Assembly (NCBI GenBank): GCA_000803105.1
Contig: JTDA01000021.1
Span: 1 to 59,114 of the forward strand
Reading direction: 5' to 3'
DNA: 59,114 nt
Origin: Coprobacter secundus
Lineage (GTDB): Bacteria; Bacteroidota; Bacteroidia; Bacteroidales; Coprobacteraceae
In this document: in pieces, positions 1 through 7,483 of the stretch
How the letters are laid out: each line of letters begins with the position of its first letter
How positions within the stretch are numbered: the stretch's first letter is position 1
Translations under genes and position numbers: made by a program
Notes under the pieces: model-generated
Told to the model about the DNA's origin: nothing
The model's input: only the letters and a program-made list of their open reading frames with translations
Databases searched by the model: none

Positions 1-480
1 GAGGGGTCGGGGGTGTGTGACGCCCAAGCACTGCCACCTGAAACCCAAAGCGGTCACCCGAAGCCTAAGAAATGCCTCCCCACCAAACAGCAGCAAAAAA
101 ACTCCACCCACACCGCGTCCCTCACCGTAACACACCCCTTCATCCCCTCTCAAGAGGGGAAACAAATACACTCAAACCTCTCTTTTCCAAATAGAAAAGC
201 CGCATCCAAATCTCCCCGTCCCAAAGAGGGGCAGGGGGTGTGTGACGCCCAAGCACTGCCACTCAAATCAAAAGCGGTCACTGAAGCCGACTGATAACAC
301 CTCGCAGCACCAAGTTTCTCGAAACTGTATCCCGCAACCCCTCAACCTTTGCCGCGACCGTCACCGTAACACACCCCTCAATCCCCTCTCAAGAGGGGAA
401 TACATACATCATAAATCACTCATTCACAAATAGAAACCAGCATTTCAAAACTCCCCAGCCCGAGCCGCGCACCCCTCCAA
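1..480. repeat. Palindromic repeat family A, left cluster
   Basis: Two and a half copies of a dispersed repeat. One unit is an arm (CGTAACACACCCC, then the palindrome CCCCTCTCAAGAGGGG), a spacer of about 45 bp containing CTCATTnnCAAATAGAAA, and an inverted arm (CCCC...GAGGGG, then GGGGGTGTGTGACG). Arms here lie near 1-22, 122-158, 213-247 and 363-400. The last unit has a decayed second arm. About 110 bp of linker separates units. Open frames across it exist in several phases and look like by-products of the repeat, so no gene is called. Confidence 0.85.
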
Positions 481-493
481 AGAGGATGAACAC

Positions 494-1357
494 CTAAAAC
501 CCCGCACGCCGTTTCAGCCCCTCCAGCTCCGCACTCGTAGCCTCCAGCTTCTGCCCCACATGCTGGGCGGCAACCGGTCCCCCGAACTTCCCCTCCTTGG
601 CCGCCCACGAACCCAGCCTCGAAGGGATTTCGAACGTCTGTCCCAACTCATAACGCATATGCTGCCTGTCCAGGCTCAACTCCGACCAATACCGGAAAAA
701 CGCCTCCACCATCTCCCCGCCATACCGTCCGACAAAAGGCCGCAGCATCTCCCGGAACCTCTCCCTCCGGGCAAGGACATCCATACCCGTAGAAGCCGCA
801 CACACACCTGCCTCGCGCGCGGGGGCGCAACCCTCTCCATAATCATCGGCATTCTTATTCACATTCTCGTTTACATTACCATTCACATTAGGTTCCGGTC
901 CGGTTCCGGTTTGGCTAACCGTCGGTTCCGGTTCCGTTAACCGACGGTTCGGGTTTGGTTTCCCTTCGGTTACACTTCCGTCAACCATGGGTTCCGATTC
1001 AGTTTCCGGCCCGTCAACCGTCGGCTCCGTTCCGGTTGCGCCCGAGTCCGCCACCCGACCGCTGCCGGTTTCACCCGGGCCCTGTTGCGGCTCAGGTTTC
1101 GTCTCCGGAGCACCCTCCGACTTCTTGCCCCCCTTGCGTCCCCCCTTGCAGCCATTCTCATACCGGGCGTTGTTCGCATCTATCTGAGGTTTCACCAGAG
1201 TAAAAACACAACTGGCTATCGGCTTCAGACACACAGGTTCTTCACCATATAGGCCATACTCCATTATAGCCGTGTAAATCTCTCCCTGAATATCCCTCGG
1301 CAGACCTCTAATCGCCTCGTAAAAACTCTTGTAAAACACAAAACTTTCTCTTAACAT
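494..1357 (-). CDS. DUF6291-like replication/phage-type protein
   Basis: 287 residues counted from the methionine of MLRESFVFYKSF; an upstream in-frame methionine would add an unlikely basic tail. The N-terminal ~75 residues (FYKSFYEAI, IQGEIYTAIMEYGLYG, LVKPQIDANNARYENG) match the DUF6291 N-terminal domain of Bacteroidales phages and mobile elements, thought to be related to replication organizers. Residues ~85-190 are low complexity, built from repeated TEPEPT, GPETESEP and NVNENVNKN segments. The C-terminal ~95 residues (FREMLRPFVGRYGGEMVEAFFRYW, shortened here to its folded look) form a separate domain. It lies downstream of the dyad array on the same strand. Family assignment comes from memory of the family; the role is inferred. 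Confidence 0.6.
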   Translation of the reverse strand: MLRESFVFYKSFYEAIRGLPRDIQGEIYTAIMEYGLYGEEPVCLKPIASCVFTLVKPQIDANNARYENGCKGGRKGGKKSEGAPETKPEPQQGPGETGSGRVADSGATGTEPTVDGPETESEPMVDGSVTEGKPNPNRRLTEPEPTVSQTGTGPEPNVNGNVNENVNKNADDYGEGCAPAREAGVCAASTGMDVLARRERFREMLRPFVGRYGGEMVEAFFRYWSELSLDRQHMRYELGQTFEIPSRLGSWAAKEGKFGGPVAAQHVGQKLEATSAELEGLKRRAGF

Positions 1358-1432
1358 ATCACACCATATTATTATATATACCGGCCCCGCACCGGGCACA
1401 CGCCCCCACAAGCACCGCACAACAAACCTCCC

Positions 1433-1735
1433 TCAACGCCGCAACCGCCGGCAATACCAGCACGCATACAACACACCCAGCACATTGTACCCCCAATACC
1501 ACTCCCCCGTCACCGGATGAGCATCATTGAACACCAGCACACAAGGAAAAAACAAAAGCACGTCCGTAAAAACCCGCCTCAAACGCCCGGCAAGGCGATC
1601 CCCGCCGGAGCACCCCCGGCTACCCCTCTGCGCTGTCACCCGCCTCTCCTCACCGGAAAAATCCCCCTCAGAACACGTCCTTCCACCCTCCCGGCCCCTG
1701 TCCCAGCAGCCTCCAAGAAAATTCTCTCTACCCAT
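1433..1735 (-). CDS. Small membrane protein, unknown function
   Basis: 100 residues. The N-terminal half is rich in Gly, Arg and Ser and may not be translated. The C-terminal half has two hydrophobic stretches (VFTDVLLFFPCVLVF and GYNVLGVLYACW) joined by NDAHPVTGEWYW and ends in a basic CRRLRR tail. That pattern resembles small two-segment membrane proteins that are common in Bacteroidales mobile regions. A dyad of the ACTAT/ATAGT array sits 5 bp upstream of the proposed start at 1735. No function is assigned. The true start may lie further inside the frame. Confidence 0.45.
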   Translation of the reverse strand: MGRENFLGGCWDRGREGGRTCSEGDFSGEERRVTAQRGSRGCSGGDRLAGRLRRVFTDVLLFFPCVLVFNDAHPVTGEWYWGYNVLGVLYACWYCRRLRR

Positions 1736-1740
1736 TTTAT

Positions 1741-2141
1741 CCTATTTTAATAGTTTATTATACTATTTTATTAGTACTATACATAATCCCTCCCCCACAC
1801 TGCCTCCTAATCAAATTATACTATTTTAATAGTTTATCATACTATAATATTAGTTTCATATACCCTCACTCGGCTCCCGTCCGGCAATCGCCAAGAAAAT
1901 TCACCCTGCCCGCATCATACTATTTTAATAGTTCCATATACTATTTTATTAGTATAATACATTCCGTTCCGCTGACTCTTCTTCTGACTGCATCATACCG
2001 TTTTCAATTTCCCCTCCCACCCGCATTATCCTATTATAATAGTTTATAATACTATTTTAATAGTATAGCGAATAATCCTTCCCATCCTATCTTTCGATTG
2101 CATCATACTATTTTAATAGTTTTGCATACCATATTAATAGT
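1741..2141. promoter_or_regulatory. Array of paired AT-rich dyads with 21-bp step
   Basis: Ten 14-bp sites of the form ACTATTwTAwTAGT start at 1741, 1762, 1820, 1841, 1919, 1940, 2030, 2051, 2107 and 2128. They fall into five pairs and the step inside every pair is exactly 21 bp, two helical turns. Each site is a near-perfect dyad (ACTAT / ATAGT half-sites). Spacing between pairs is looser (77-111 bp). The last pair abuts the stop codon of the zinc-ribbon gene at 2142 and the first lies just upstream of the small membrane protein. The arrangement fits cooperative binding of a dimeric protein (operator cluster) or iterons; function is inferred. Confidence 0.75.
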
Positions 2142-2411
2142 TCACAGCATACTGCATTCCGCACAATAAAACTCACCATCCCCATTTGCCGGAACATACA
2201 CCGGAATCAACCGCCCGCAGCCGTCACAAGGTCTCATCTCCCGGCACTCCGCGCACACGCAGCCAAACCATTCGTTGCTGTACACTTCTCCTGCGGGCAC
2301 ATAACGGCCACACCCCTCACATATCTCATACTCCTCCTCAAAGCGGTCGTTCATCATCTCCTCAATAGCATCGGCCCGGCACGACTCCAAAAGCAAACCA
2401 TCCACATTCAT
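2142..2411 (-). CDS. Cysteine-rich zinc-ribbon/LIM-like small protein
   Basis: 89 residues. The acidic N-terminal third (residues 1-30) is followed by two treble-clef-like zinc modules: CEGCG and CAEC, then CDGCG and CAEC near the C-terminus, giving eight well-spaced cysteines. Such proteins usually bind zinc and mediate protein or nucleic-acid contacts. I do not recognise a specific family. A dyad of the 21-bp array begins one base upstream of the start codon (2412), so binding there would overlap the translation start and probably the promoter. A partial duplicate of its 3' end lies just upstream (2449-2492). Confidence 0.65.
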   Translation of the reverse strand: MNVDGLLLESCRADAIEEMMNDRFEEEYEICEGCGRYVPAGEVYSNEWFGCVCAECREMRPCDGCGRLIPVYVPANGDGEFYCAECSML

Positions 2412-2595
2412 ACTATTTTATTAGTATCATATCCTATTATATTCATACAAAAAACTCCATCCCGTTTGCCGGAGCATACACAGGAATCGGCTACACACAG
2501 ACAAATCATCCACAACAAAACTATTTTATTAGTACTATATCCCATCTTATCCATATTAAATACTATTATATTAGTACAAGAACTATTTTATACTC
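2412..2595. promoter_or_regulatory. Second segment of the 21-bp dyad array
   Basis: Further sites start at 2412 (ACTATTTTATTAGT), 2433 (degenerate), 2520, 2541 (degenerate), 2562 (ACTATTATATTAGT) and about 2582 (half-site). They keep the same 21-bp register as the main array at 1741-2141, with four consecutive steps at 2520-2582. The first pair touches the start codon of the zinc-ribbon gene. Confidence 0.65.
2449..2492 (-). pseudogene. Duplicate fragment of the zinc-ribbon gene 3' end
   Basis: The + strand here (ACTCCATCCCGTTTGCCGG, then AGCATACACAGGAATCGG) aligns with 2171-2210 inside the zinc-ribbon gene with a few substitutions and a short gap. Read on the minus strand it would encode IPVYAPANGME, matching IPVYVPANGDGE of the intact gene. 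The fragment is flanked by array dyads on both sides, which suggests that dyad-mediated recombination duplicated and then eroded a gene copy. Confidence 0.6.
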
Positions 2596-2715
2596 ATTAA
2601 ACAGTATACACTATCACCACGGCCCACAACCTCTGCAAGAGCACAAACAACGGACCAGTTGGCACATATCATCCATTTCACAGCCTTTGCCACCACAAAA
2701 TCAGTTTTTTGGGGT

Positions 2716-2895
2716 CAAAGCCAATCCTGATTTTGCCCGGGCCAGATTCGGGAATTTCTTCCGAGGATGTTTTTCCGTTTTTACGAGGAAGATAGCCGGC
2801 TATCTGACAAATAAAAACGGGAAAAAAGACCGGAAGAAAGCGCAAAGATGACCGGAATACAATTCCCCATTTCGGAAAATCTGGACTGGCTCTCA
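2716..2895 (+). repeat. Repeat family B, copy 1
   Basis: About 180 bp beginning AAAGCC, with a core TTTCTTCCGAGGATGTTTTTC, a palindrome GATAGCCGGCTATC, then AAAACGGGAAAAAAG, CCGGAAGAAA and GCAAAGATGACC. It matches copies at 5722-5897 (close) and 5463-5585 (diverged) along its whole length. No convincing protein is encoded. It could be a small non-autonomous element or a structured RNA gene. Confidence 0.75.
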
Positions 2896-2989
2896 GCTCC
2901 CGGGGGGAATATTCACTACGTCCCTCCGGGAATATTTTCAGTATACAATACATCCGTATCCCTCTGGACACAGCAGCACTGCAACGACA

Positions 2990-3125
2990 TGGCGAGCTTT
3001 CGGGAATCGAACCCGAATAACAAATCCGGTAACATCCGAACCGGGCTGCACACCGGCAAAAGAACCGGAGCCGCCGCCCATGCCCTTCTGTACCGTCCTG
3101 CCGTTTTGCCATTAAACTAAAGCCC
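2990..3125 (-). tRNA. tRNA-like sequence with abnormal anticodon region
   Basis: Read on the minus strand from 3125: GGGCTTT can pair with AAAGCTC near the 3' end, a D arm GTTT-AATGGCA-AAAC follows, the T arm reads CGGG-TTCGATT-CCCG, and the sequence ends G-CCA. Between the D and T arms there are about 85 nt instead of about 25. They fold into extra hairpins (CCGG...CCGG twice) and give no normal 7-nt anticodon loop. It is either a tRNA pseudogene with an insertion, an unusual tRNA-like RNA, or a remnant attachment site. No amino acid is assigned. Confidence 0.5.
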
Positions 3126-3239
3126 TCCCTCTGACAAGACCCGCCGACACTTCGGCCGGGTCATACCGCTTCACAGCGGGGCACTTATATAGCTCATACA
3201 AGTTATCTGTTTATCCGAATACCTCCTCTCTGGAGACAA

Positions 3240-3640
3240 ACCGGAAAATCCAGTCATACTCTTCAAGAAACCGCCTCCCCAACCTCCCCTCTCGAGAGGG
3301 GCCGGGGGTGTGTGACGTCCAAGCACTGCCACTCAAATCAAAAGCGGTCACTGAAGCCGACAGATACCACCTTGCAACACCAAGCTTCTCGAAACTGTAT
3401 CCCGCAATCCCTTCAACCCATGCCGCGCCTCTCACCGTAACACACCCCTTAAATCCCCTCTCTGGGACGGGGAAACATCCACGCCACAAACCTCTCATTA
3501 CCAAAAAGAACGCAGCTTCCAAAATCTCCCCGTCCCAGAGAGGGGTCGGGGGTGTGTCACGTCCAAGCACAGTCACCTACACCAAAAGCATCCACCCGAA
3601 GCCCCCCTCCCCGAAGGGGAAACAAGAGAATCATTGCGGC
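3240..3640. repeat. Palindromic repeat family A, second cluster
   Basis: Arms with CCCCTCTCGAGAGGGG at 3287-3302 and GGGGGTGTGTGACG just after it, then a complete unit around 3433-3565 (CGTAACACACCCC arm, CTCATTACCAAAAAG spacer, GGGGGTGTGTCACG arm) and a fragment near 3600. Orientation is the same as in the cluster at 1-480. Confidence 0.85.
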
Positions 3641-3819
3641 AACTTCCGGGGAAACCTTACCAGTTGTCCACCATATTCACGCAATGCCACCTCCCGGATG
3701 CGGTCGGGACGTTCCCCCTCCGTAGCAAACCGGAGCGCCGCCCGCACCGATTGCGGAGTCACTCCAAAACGGGCCGCAATCTTGCCCGTATCTCCTCGTC
3801 TTATTACTATCCTGTTCAT
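3631..3819 (-). CDS. Small HTH DNA-binding protein
   Basis: 62 residues. TGKIAARFGVTPQSVRAALRFAT (cited here as the segment from residue 11 to 33) has the helix-turn-helix pattern of small phage-type regulators, and the rest is basic (IREVALREYGG, RFPRKLP). It is transcribed divergently from the S24 repressor gene across a 171-bp intergenic region that contains ATTGCAAT sites. This is the classical layout of a Cro or CII-like partner opposite a CI-like repressor. The role is inferred from layout; the HTH is visible in the sequence. Confidence 0.6.
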   Translation of the reverse strand: MNRIVIRRGDTGKIAARFGVTPQSVRAALRFATEGERPDRIREVALREYGGQLVRFPRKLPQ

Positions 3820-3889
3820 TTTTTAATTATTATTTATTATATTTGCCTATTATCGTGGTTACTTTCGTTTATATAGCCGTTAGAACACG

Positions 3890-3956
3890 ATTGCAATACA
3901 AAAATAAAGCAATGCAATACATTAACCAAAGAAAAAAATAGATAAATTATTGCAAT
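3890..3956. promoter_or_regulatory. Candidate operators, ATTGCAAT repeats
   Basis: The intergenic region between the divergent HTH and repressor genes holds ATTGCAAT at 3890-3897 and 3949-3956 and GCAATGCAAT at 3909-3918. These palindromic or near-palindromic octamers lie between the two starts, where a CI-type repressor would bind to control both genes. Confidence 0.5.
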
Positions 3957-3990
3957 GCTATAATTTAGAATCAATATAAATTACGCCCTT

Positions 3991-4701
3991 ATGGAAGGTT
4001 CTGTCAAAGAAAGGCTTAAACATTTTCTATCTGAAAACAAGATAAAAGGCTCGGACTTCTGTGCGAAAATAGGTGTATCGAGCGGCTTCATTTCCGGCAT
4101 GAGGGAGTCGATACAGCCCGACAAGCTCAAAAGCATTGCAATACATTATCCCCTGCTGGATATCGGCTGGTTGATGACGGGTATGGGGCAGATGCAGAAA
4201 AACGCCTATCCGGAGCCGGAGGCCATACACACGCTTGCCGAGGAAGGGCTCCGTTACCATCCCCGCAAGTCGCGCGGGTGCATTCCTCTTGTCGACGACA
4301 TCAAGGCCACGTGCGGCATTCCCGACGGGTTCAGTGTAGCCATCAAGAAAGACGACTGCACGCCCATTGTCATCCCCGGGCTCACCGGTGAGTTTGCCAT
4401 CAGGGCCAAGGGGCGCAGCATGATCAACCGCAAGAATCCGGAAAAGTCCATCAACGAGAACAACATCATCGTCTGCAACCGGTGGAACAGCCGTTCGCAC
4501 ATCCGGTGGGGCGAGGTGTATGCCCTGGCCACGAACGACGGTGTCGTGGTAAAGCAGCTCATGCCCTCGGAGCAGGAAGGCTACGTGCGCTGCGTCTCGT
4601 TCAACGAGGAAGAAGGCTACAAGGCTTACGACTTGCCCGTACTCGAAATCAGCGACTGGGCCATTGTGGTAGGTGTCGTCAATATCTCCCTCTTTACCTG
4701 A
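3991..4701 (+). CDS. S24-family (LexA/CI-like) repressor
   Basis: 236 residues. The N-terminal ~65 residues carry an XRE-type helix-turn-helix (KIGVSSGFISGMRE). The C-terminal half is a peptidase S24 domain: the candidate nucleophile Ser143 is in KGRSM and the general base Lys188 is in VVVKQL. Such proteins repress phage or mobile-element genes and cleave themselves when RecA is activated by DNA damage. Self-cleavage would need an Ala-Gly or Cys-Gly bond ahead of the S24 domain; ATCGIPDG near residue 107 is a candidate. No structural phage genes are nearby, so this looks like an isolated immunity module or the remnant of an element. Operators are proposed at 3890-3956. Confidence 0.85.
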   Translation: MEGSVKERLKHFLSENKIKGSDFCAKIGVSSGFISGMRESIQPDKLKSIAIHYPLLDIGWLMTGMGQMQKNAYPEPEAIHTLAEEGLRYHPRKSRGCIPLVDDIKATCGIPDGFSVAIKKDDCTPIVIPGLTGEFAIRAKGRSMINRKNPEKSINENNIIVCNRWNSRSHIRWGEVYALATNDGVVVKQLMPSEQEGYVRCVSFNEEEGYKAYDLPVLEISDWAIVVGVVNISLFT

Positions 4702-4797
4702 AGCAAAACGGAACCGGGAGGGGGAAGTATCCGGCACACACTACCCGCGACAGCAAGAACAGAAAAAACTTTATATAACCTTTAAAAACACGATACC

Positions 4798-5241
4798 ATG
4801 AAAGAAGAAGAAAAATCAGAACTCGAAGCCATCATCAACGAGACACTCCAAGACGGCGCACAAGCCGACAACTCCCCGCTCGGAGCATTCAGCCTGTGGG
4901 TCGTATTCCCCCTGTTCCTCCTTATCCTCGGGCGCATCGTAGGCCTCATCCAAAGTATCAACTCCATCATACAATACATACTTTGGAATGCCAACATCAC
5001 CCCCTTTATCATCGCCATCATACTGCAAGCCGCCTCCATCGCCTCTGCCATATTGTTGCTGCTCAAGAAAAAGTCAGGCTACTGGGGCATCGTGGCGACA
5101 TTCCTGCTCGCCATCATACCCGGCTACATGACAGGACTGTGGATAAGGACCACCATCGGAGCTATCCTCGGTATCCTGCTCGTGACCGCCATACTGCAAA
5201 TCAGGAAAAACGGGGTCAAAGGGTGGTACCTGCTGCAGTGA
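4798..5241 (+). CDS. Four-helix integral membrane protein, unknown
   Basis: 147 residues. The acidic N-terminal ~25 residues are followed by four hydrophobic segments (around residues 30-48, 63-82, 88-107 and 117-136) with short polar links (LKKKSGYWG, TGLWIRTT) and a basic C-terminus. It follows the repressor by 96 bp on the same strand and may be cotranscribed. The family is not recognised. A prophage or island membrane protein is possible, but nothing in the sequence shows a function. Confidence 0.6.
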   Translation: MKEEEKSELEAIINETLQDGAQADNSPLGAFSLWVVFPLFLLILGRIVGLIQSINSIIQYILWNANITPFIIAIILQAASIASAILLLLKKKSGYWGIVATFLLAIIPGYMTGLWIRTTIGAILGILLVTAILQIRKNGVKGWYLLQ

Positions 5242-5462
5242 CCCTCCCTGCCGGCATGCCGGAAAACCACCTCTCCCGACCTTAAAAAGAGCAGATAAAA
5301 AAAGAAGCGGGTCCCCCCCCTAGGTGTGCCCTGACCCGGTATGGAATGGCCCCGGACCTTTCTAAAAAGAGACATCCCCGATGGAACCGTACCCAAAGGC
5401 CGCTTTTCGCCTTTTTAGGCATACAGGTTGTAAGCCTACCCGAAAATATCCTTCAATAACTT

Positions 5463-5585
5463 AAAGCCTGTCGTTTAAATTCCGCCCAAGACAATCCAAA
5501 GATTTCTTTTACAGATGGTTGTCTGTTTGCATAAGAACGATAGCGGGCTGTTTGACAAACACAAACGAAAAAAGAAACACCTGAA
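5463..5585 (+). repeat. Repeat family B, diverged copy
   Basis: Begins AAAGCCTGT like the copy at 5722 and keeps TTTCTT, ATAGCGGGCTGTTTGACAAA and AACGAAAAAAG in the same order and spacing as the other two copies. Divergence is highest in the first third. Confidence 0.55.
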
Positions 5586-5670
5586 ACCTCCCCTTAAGAC
5601 ATCATTACCTTTCCCCTTCAGGAAACGAGAAAAATTTCATATCCTCTACCTTCCGAACGGTAAGGAAAAA

Positions 5671-5708
5671 TACGGGGCTGTCCGAACTTTTTGTAGACAG
5701 CCCCGTAT
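5671..5708. terminator. Strong hairpin, probable bidirectional terminator
   Basis: TACGGGGCTGTC at 5671-5682 pairs perfectly with GACAGCCCCGTA at 5697-5708 around a 14-nt loop rich in T. The sequence resembles the GGGCTGTC-type terminator hairpins often seen in Bacteroides. Confidence 0.6.
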
Positions 5709-5721
5709 ATTATCTTAGCAT

Positions 5722-5897
5722 AAAGCCTGTTCAAGTTTTACTCGGGTTAGTTTTGAGAGTTTCTTCCGAGGATGTTTTTCTATATTTACAAGGAAGATAA
5801 CGGGCTATCTGACGAGTGAAAACGGGAAAAAAGTCCGGAAGAAAAGCAAAGATGACCCGATAATATTTCTTTATTGGAAAATTTAAACGACTGGTTC
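5722..5897 (+). repeat. Repeat family B, copy 3
   Basis: Closely matches copy 1 (2716-2895): AAAGCC, TTTCTTCCGAGGATGTTTTTC, GGAAGATAnCGGGCTATCTGAC, AAAACGGGAAAAAAG, CCGGAAGAAA, GCAAAGATGACC and TTGGAAAATnT. With copy 1 it forms direct repeats around a ~3 kb segment that carries the tRNA-like sequence, the HTH/repressor pair and the membrane protein. Confidence 0.75.
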
Positions 5898-5904
5898 TTA
5901 CATC

Positions 5905-6400
5905 TCAATCTCCCCTCTTGAGAGGGGAGATTTGGGAAGCCGCATTCTCCTTAGTAATGAGTGGGTTGTAGTGTGGAGGATTTCCCTCTCGAGAGGGGAT
6001 TAAGGGGTGTGTTACGGGGAGAGGCGCGGTAAGGTCAGAAATGATTCTGCTACTGTTGGGCAAGGTGGTATCTGTCGGCTTTGAGTGGTTGTTTTTGATT
6101 TGAGAGGCTGTGCTCAGACGTCACACACCCACAGCCCCTCTCTGGGACGGGAAGATTGAGATGATACTTTTTTTTGATAATGAGTAGTTTATGATGTGTG
6201 TGATTCCCCTCTTGAGAGGGGATGAAGGGGTGTGTTACGGGGAGAGGCGCAGCAAGGCCAGAGATATTTTGCTACTGTTGGGCAAGGTGGTATCTGTCGG
6301 CTTCGGGTGGTTGTTTTTGAGTTAAACAGCTATGCACGGGCGTCACACACCCCCGGCCCCTCTCCAGAGGGGAGGCTTGGATGCTGTATTCTTATTGGTA
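5905..6400. repeat. Palindromic repeat family A, inverted orientation
   Basis: Three units of family A in the opposite orientation to the clusters at 1-480 and 3240-3640. Arms read CCCCTCTTGAGAGGGGAG, then GGGGTGTGTTACGGGG, then a linker containing CAAGGTGGTATCTGTCGGCTT, then CGTCACACACCC. The linker repeats almost exactly at 6060-6085 and 6281-6306. Confidence 0.85.
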
Positions 6401-6429
6401 ATGAGCTGGTTATATATAGACGTTATTTT

Positions 6430-7467
6430 TCAATCAGCAGCAGTCAACGTATTTACCGCCACTACCCGGGTAGACATGTTGTCTTCCCAATAAGTATAGT
6501 CCTCATAGATGCGCATCTGCCTGCCGGCAAAACGAACCGTGACATAGCCATCCCACTCATCATCATAATCCTCGTTCGCCATCGAGTCCTCATAATGGAG
6601 AGTGCCTTGCGCCTCGTCTGTCCAGCTCCACCGGGCCACTTCCACATCACCGTCCAAATAAAAACAAATATATGTCCCCACTGAAGTGAATATGACTTTG
6701 CGACACTGTTCACCATCCTCATCGAGGAAATCTTCCTTCGAGATACCGAGCATATCCCCTCCTATCGCCTTGAAGTAAGTATCCACCTCGCCATCGTTTA
6801 CCGTCTGCTTGCCATGGACTATATATTTGCCGTTCCAGTAAGCCCACATTTCGAAACTATTGTAGTCCCATGTACGGCAAAGGCTTTTTGTGGCGCTGCT
6901 CACAACCGGTTCGGACACACTGACATATACACGAGACACCGTCCCGTCATAATTCCTGTAATATACGGTCCGGTCGGCACCCGTGGCATCCCGCAAGTCC
7001 ACCTCGACCCCCCTGCCCAAACGGTACCTTTTGTCACCGAGTCTGGCAAACCTGCCATACTCGCTGCCATCGGGCAACCTCACCGTACCGTTTTCGTCCG
7101 TCACACTTCCGGCACGCACAACTTTGGCTTTACGGTTTTTGTAAACAGAAAAACTCCCCCCGGCATTCGCCGCAACGCGGACAGAAGAAGTATGAACATA
7201 CGAATTATAGGTAAGCAAATAGCTCCCGTCCGGCATGAGCTCTAGCGTATGGAAAGGAGCGTATCTCTCCTCGGCCACTATCAGTACAGCATCCTCGGCA
7301 TAAGGCTCGTCAGGCAGATTGTTGGGTTCAAACCCGGCAGAAGGCAACGCCCCGGCCGGCGGGGTATCATTGCCGCCGATTTCATCATCAGAGTCGGTAC
7401 AAGCCGGCATCACGATACCCAAGGCAAAGAACAAAAGAGGACAAACAATTTTGAATTTCACGTTCAT
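6430..7467 (-). CDS. Secreted lipoprotein, unknown function
   Basis: 345 residues. The signal peptide ends in a lipobox-like segment (IVMPACTDSDDE), so residue Cys23 would be lipidated; the acidic residues after it fit the Bacteroidetes lipoprotein export signal for the cell surface. The mature part is Tyr- and Asp-rich, predicted all-beta, and has repeated RxYRLGRG and TVYYRNYDGT-like strands. No named family was recognised. It follows the outer-membrane protein gene by 16 bp on the minus strand, so the two are probably one operon. Confidence 0.75.
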   Translation of the reverse strand: MNVKFKIVCPLLFFALGIVMPACTDSDDEIGGNDTPPAGALPSAGFEPNNLPDEPYAEDAVLIVAEERYAPFHTLELMPDGSYLLTYNSYVHTSSVRVAANAGGSFSVYKNRKAKVVRAGSVTDENGTVRLPDGSEYGRFARLGDKRYRLGRGVEVDLRDATGADRTVYYRNYDGTVSRVYVSVSEPVVSSATKSLCRTWDYNSFEMWAYWNGKYIVHGKQTVNDGEVDTYFKAIGGDMLGISKEDFLDEDGEQCRKVIFTSVGTYICFYLDGDVEVARWSWTDEAQGTLHYEDSMANEDYDDEWDGYVTVRFAGRQMRIYEDYTYWEDNMSTRVVAVNTLTAAD

Positions 7468-7483
7468 ATCATCATGTTTTAAG

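Noticed and set aside
13..433. Small open frames with HTPGPSREG-type peptides (also at 3211-3576, 6232-6684, 11168-11543, 15182-15757)
   Set aside because: They coincide with the palindromic repeat family and appear on both strands, so they are products of the repeat, not genes.
1517..1829. Plus-strand frames over the small membrane protein
   Set aside because: Pro/Ser-rich reverse readings that extend into the dyad array.
4027..4737. 236-residue minus-strand frame opposite the S24 repressor
   Set aside because: The plus-strand product has clear HTH and S24 motifs; the reverse frame has none.
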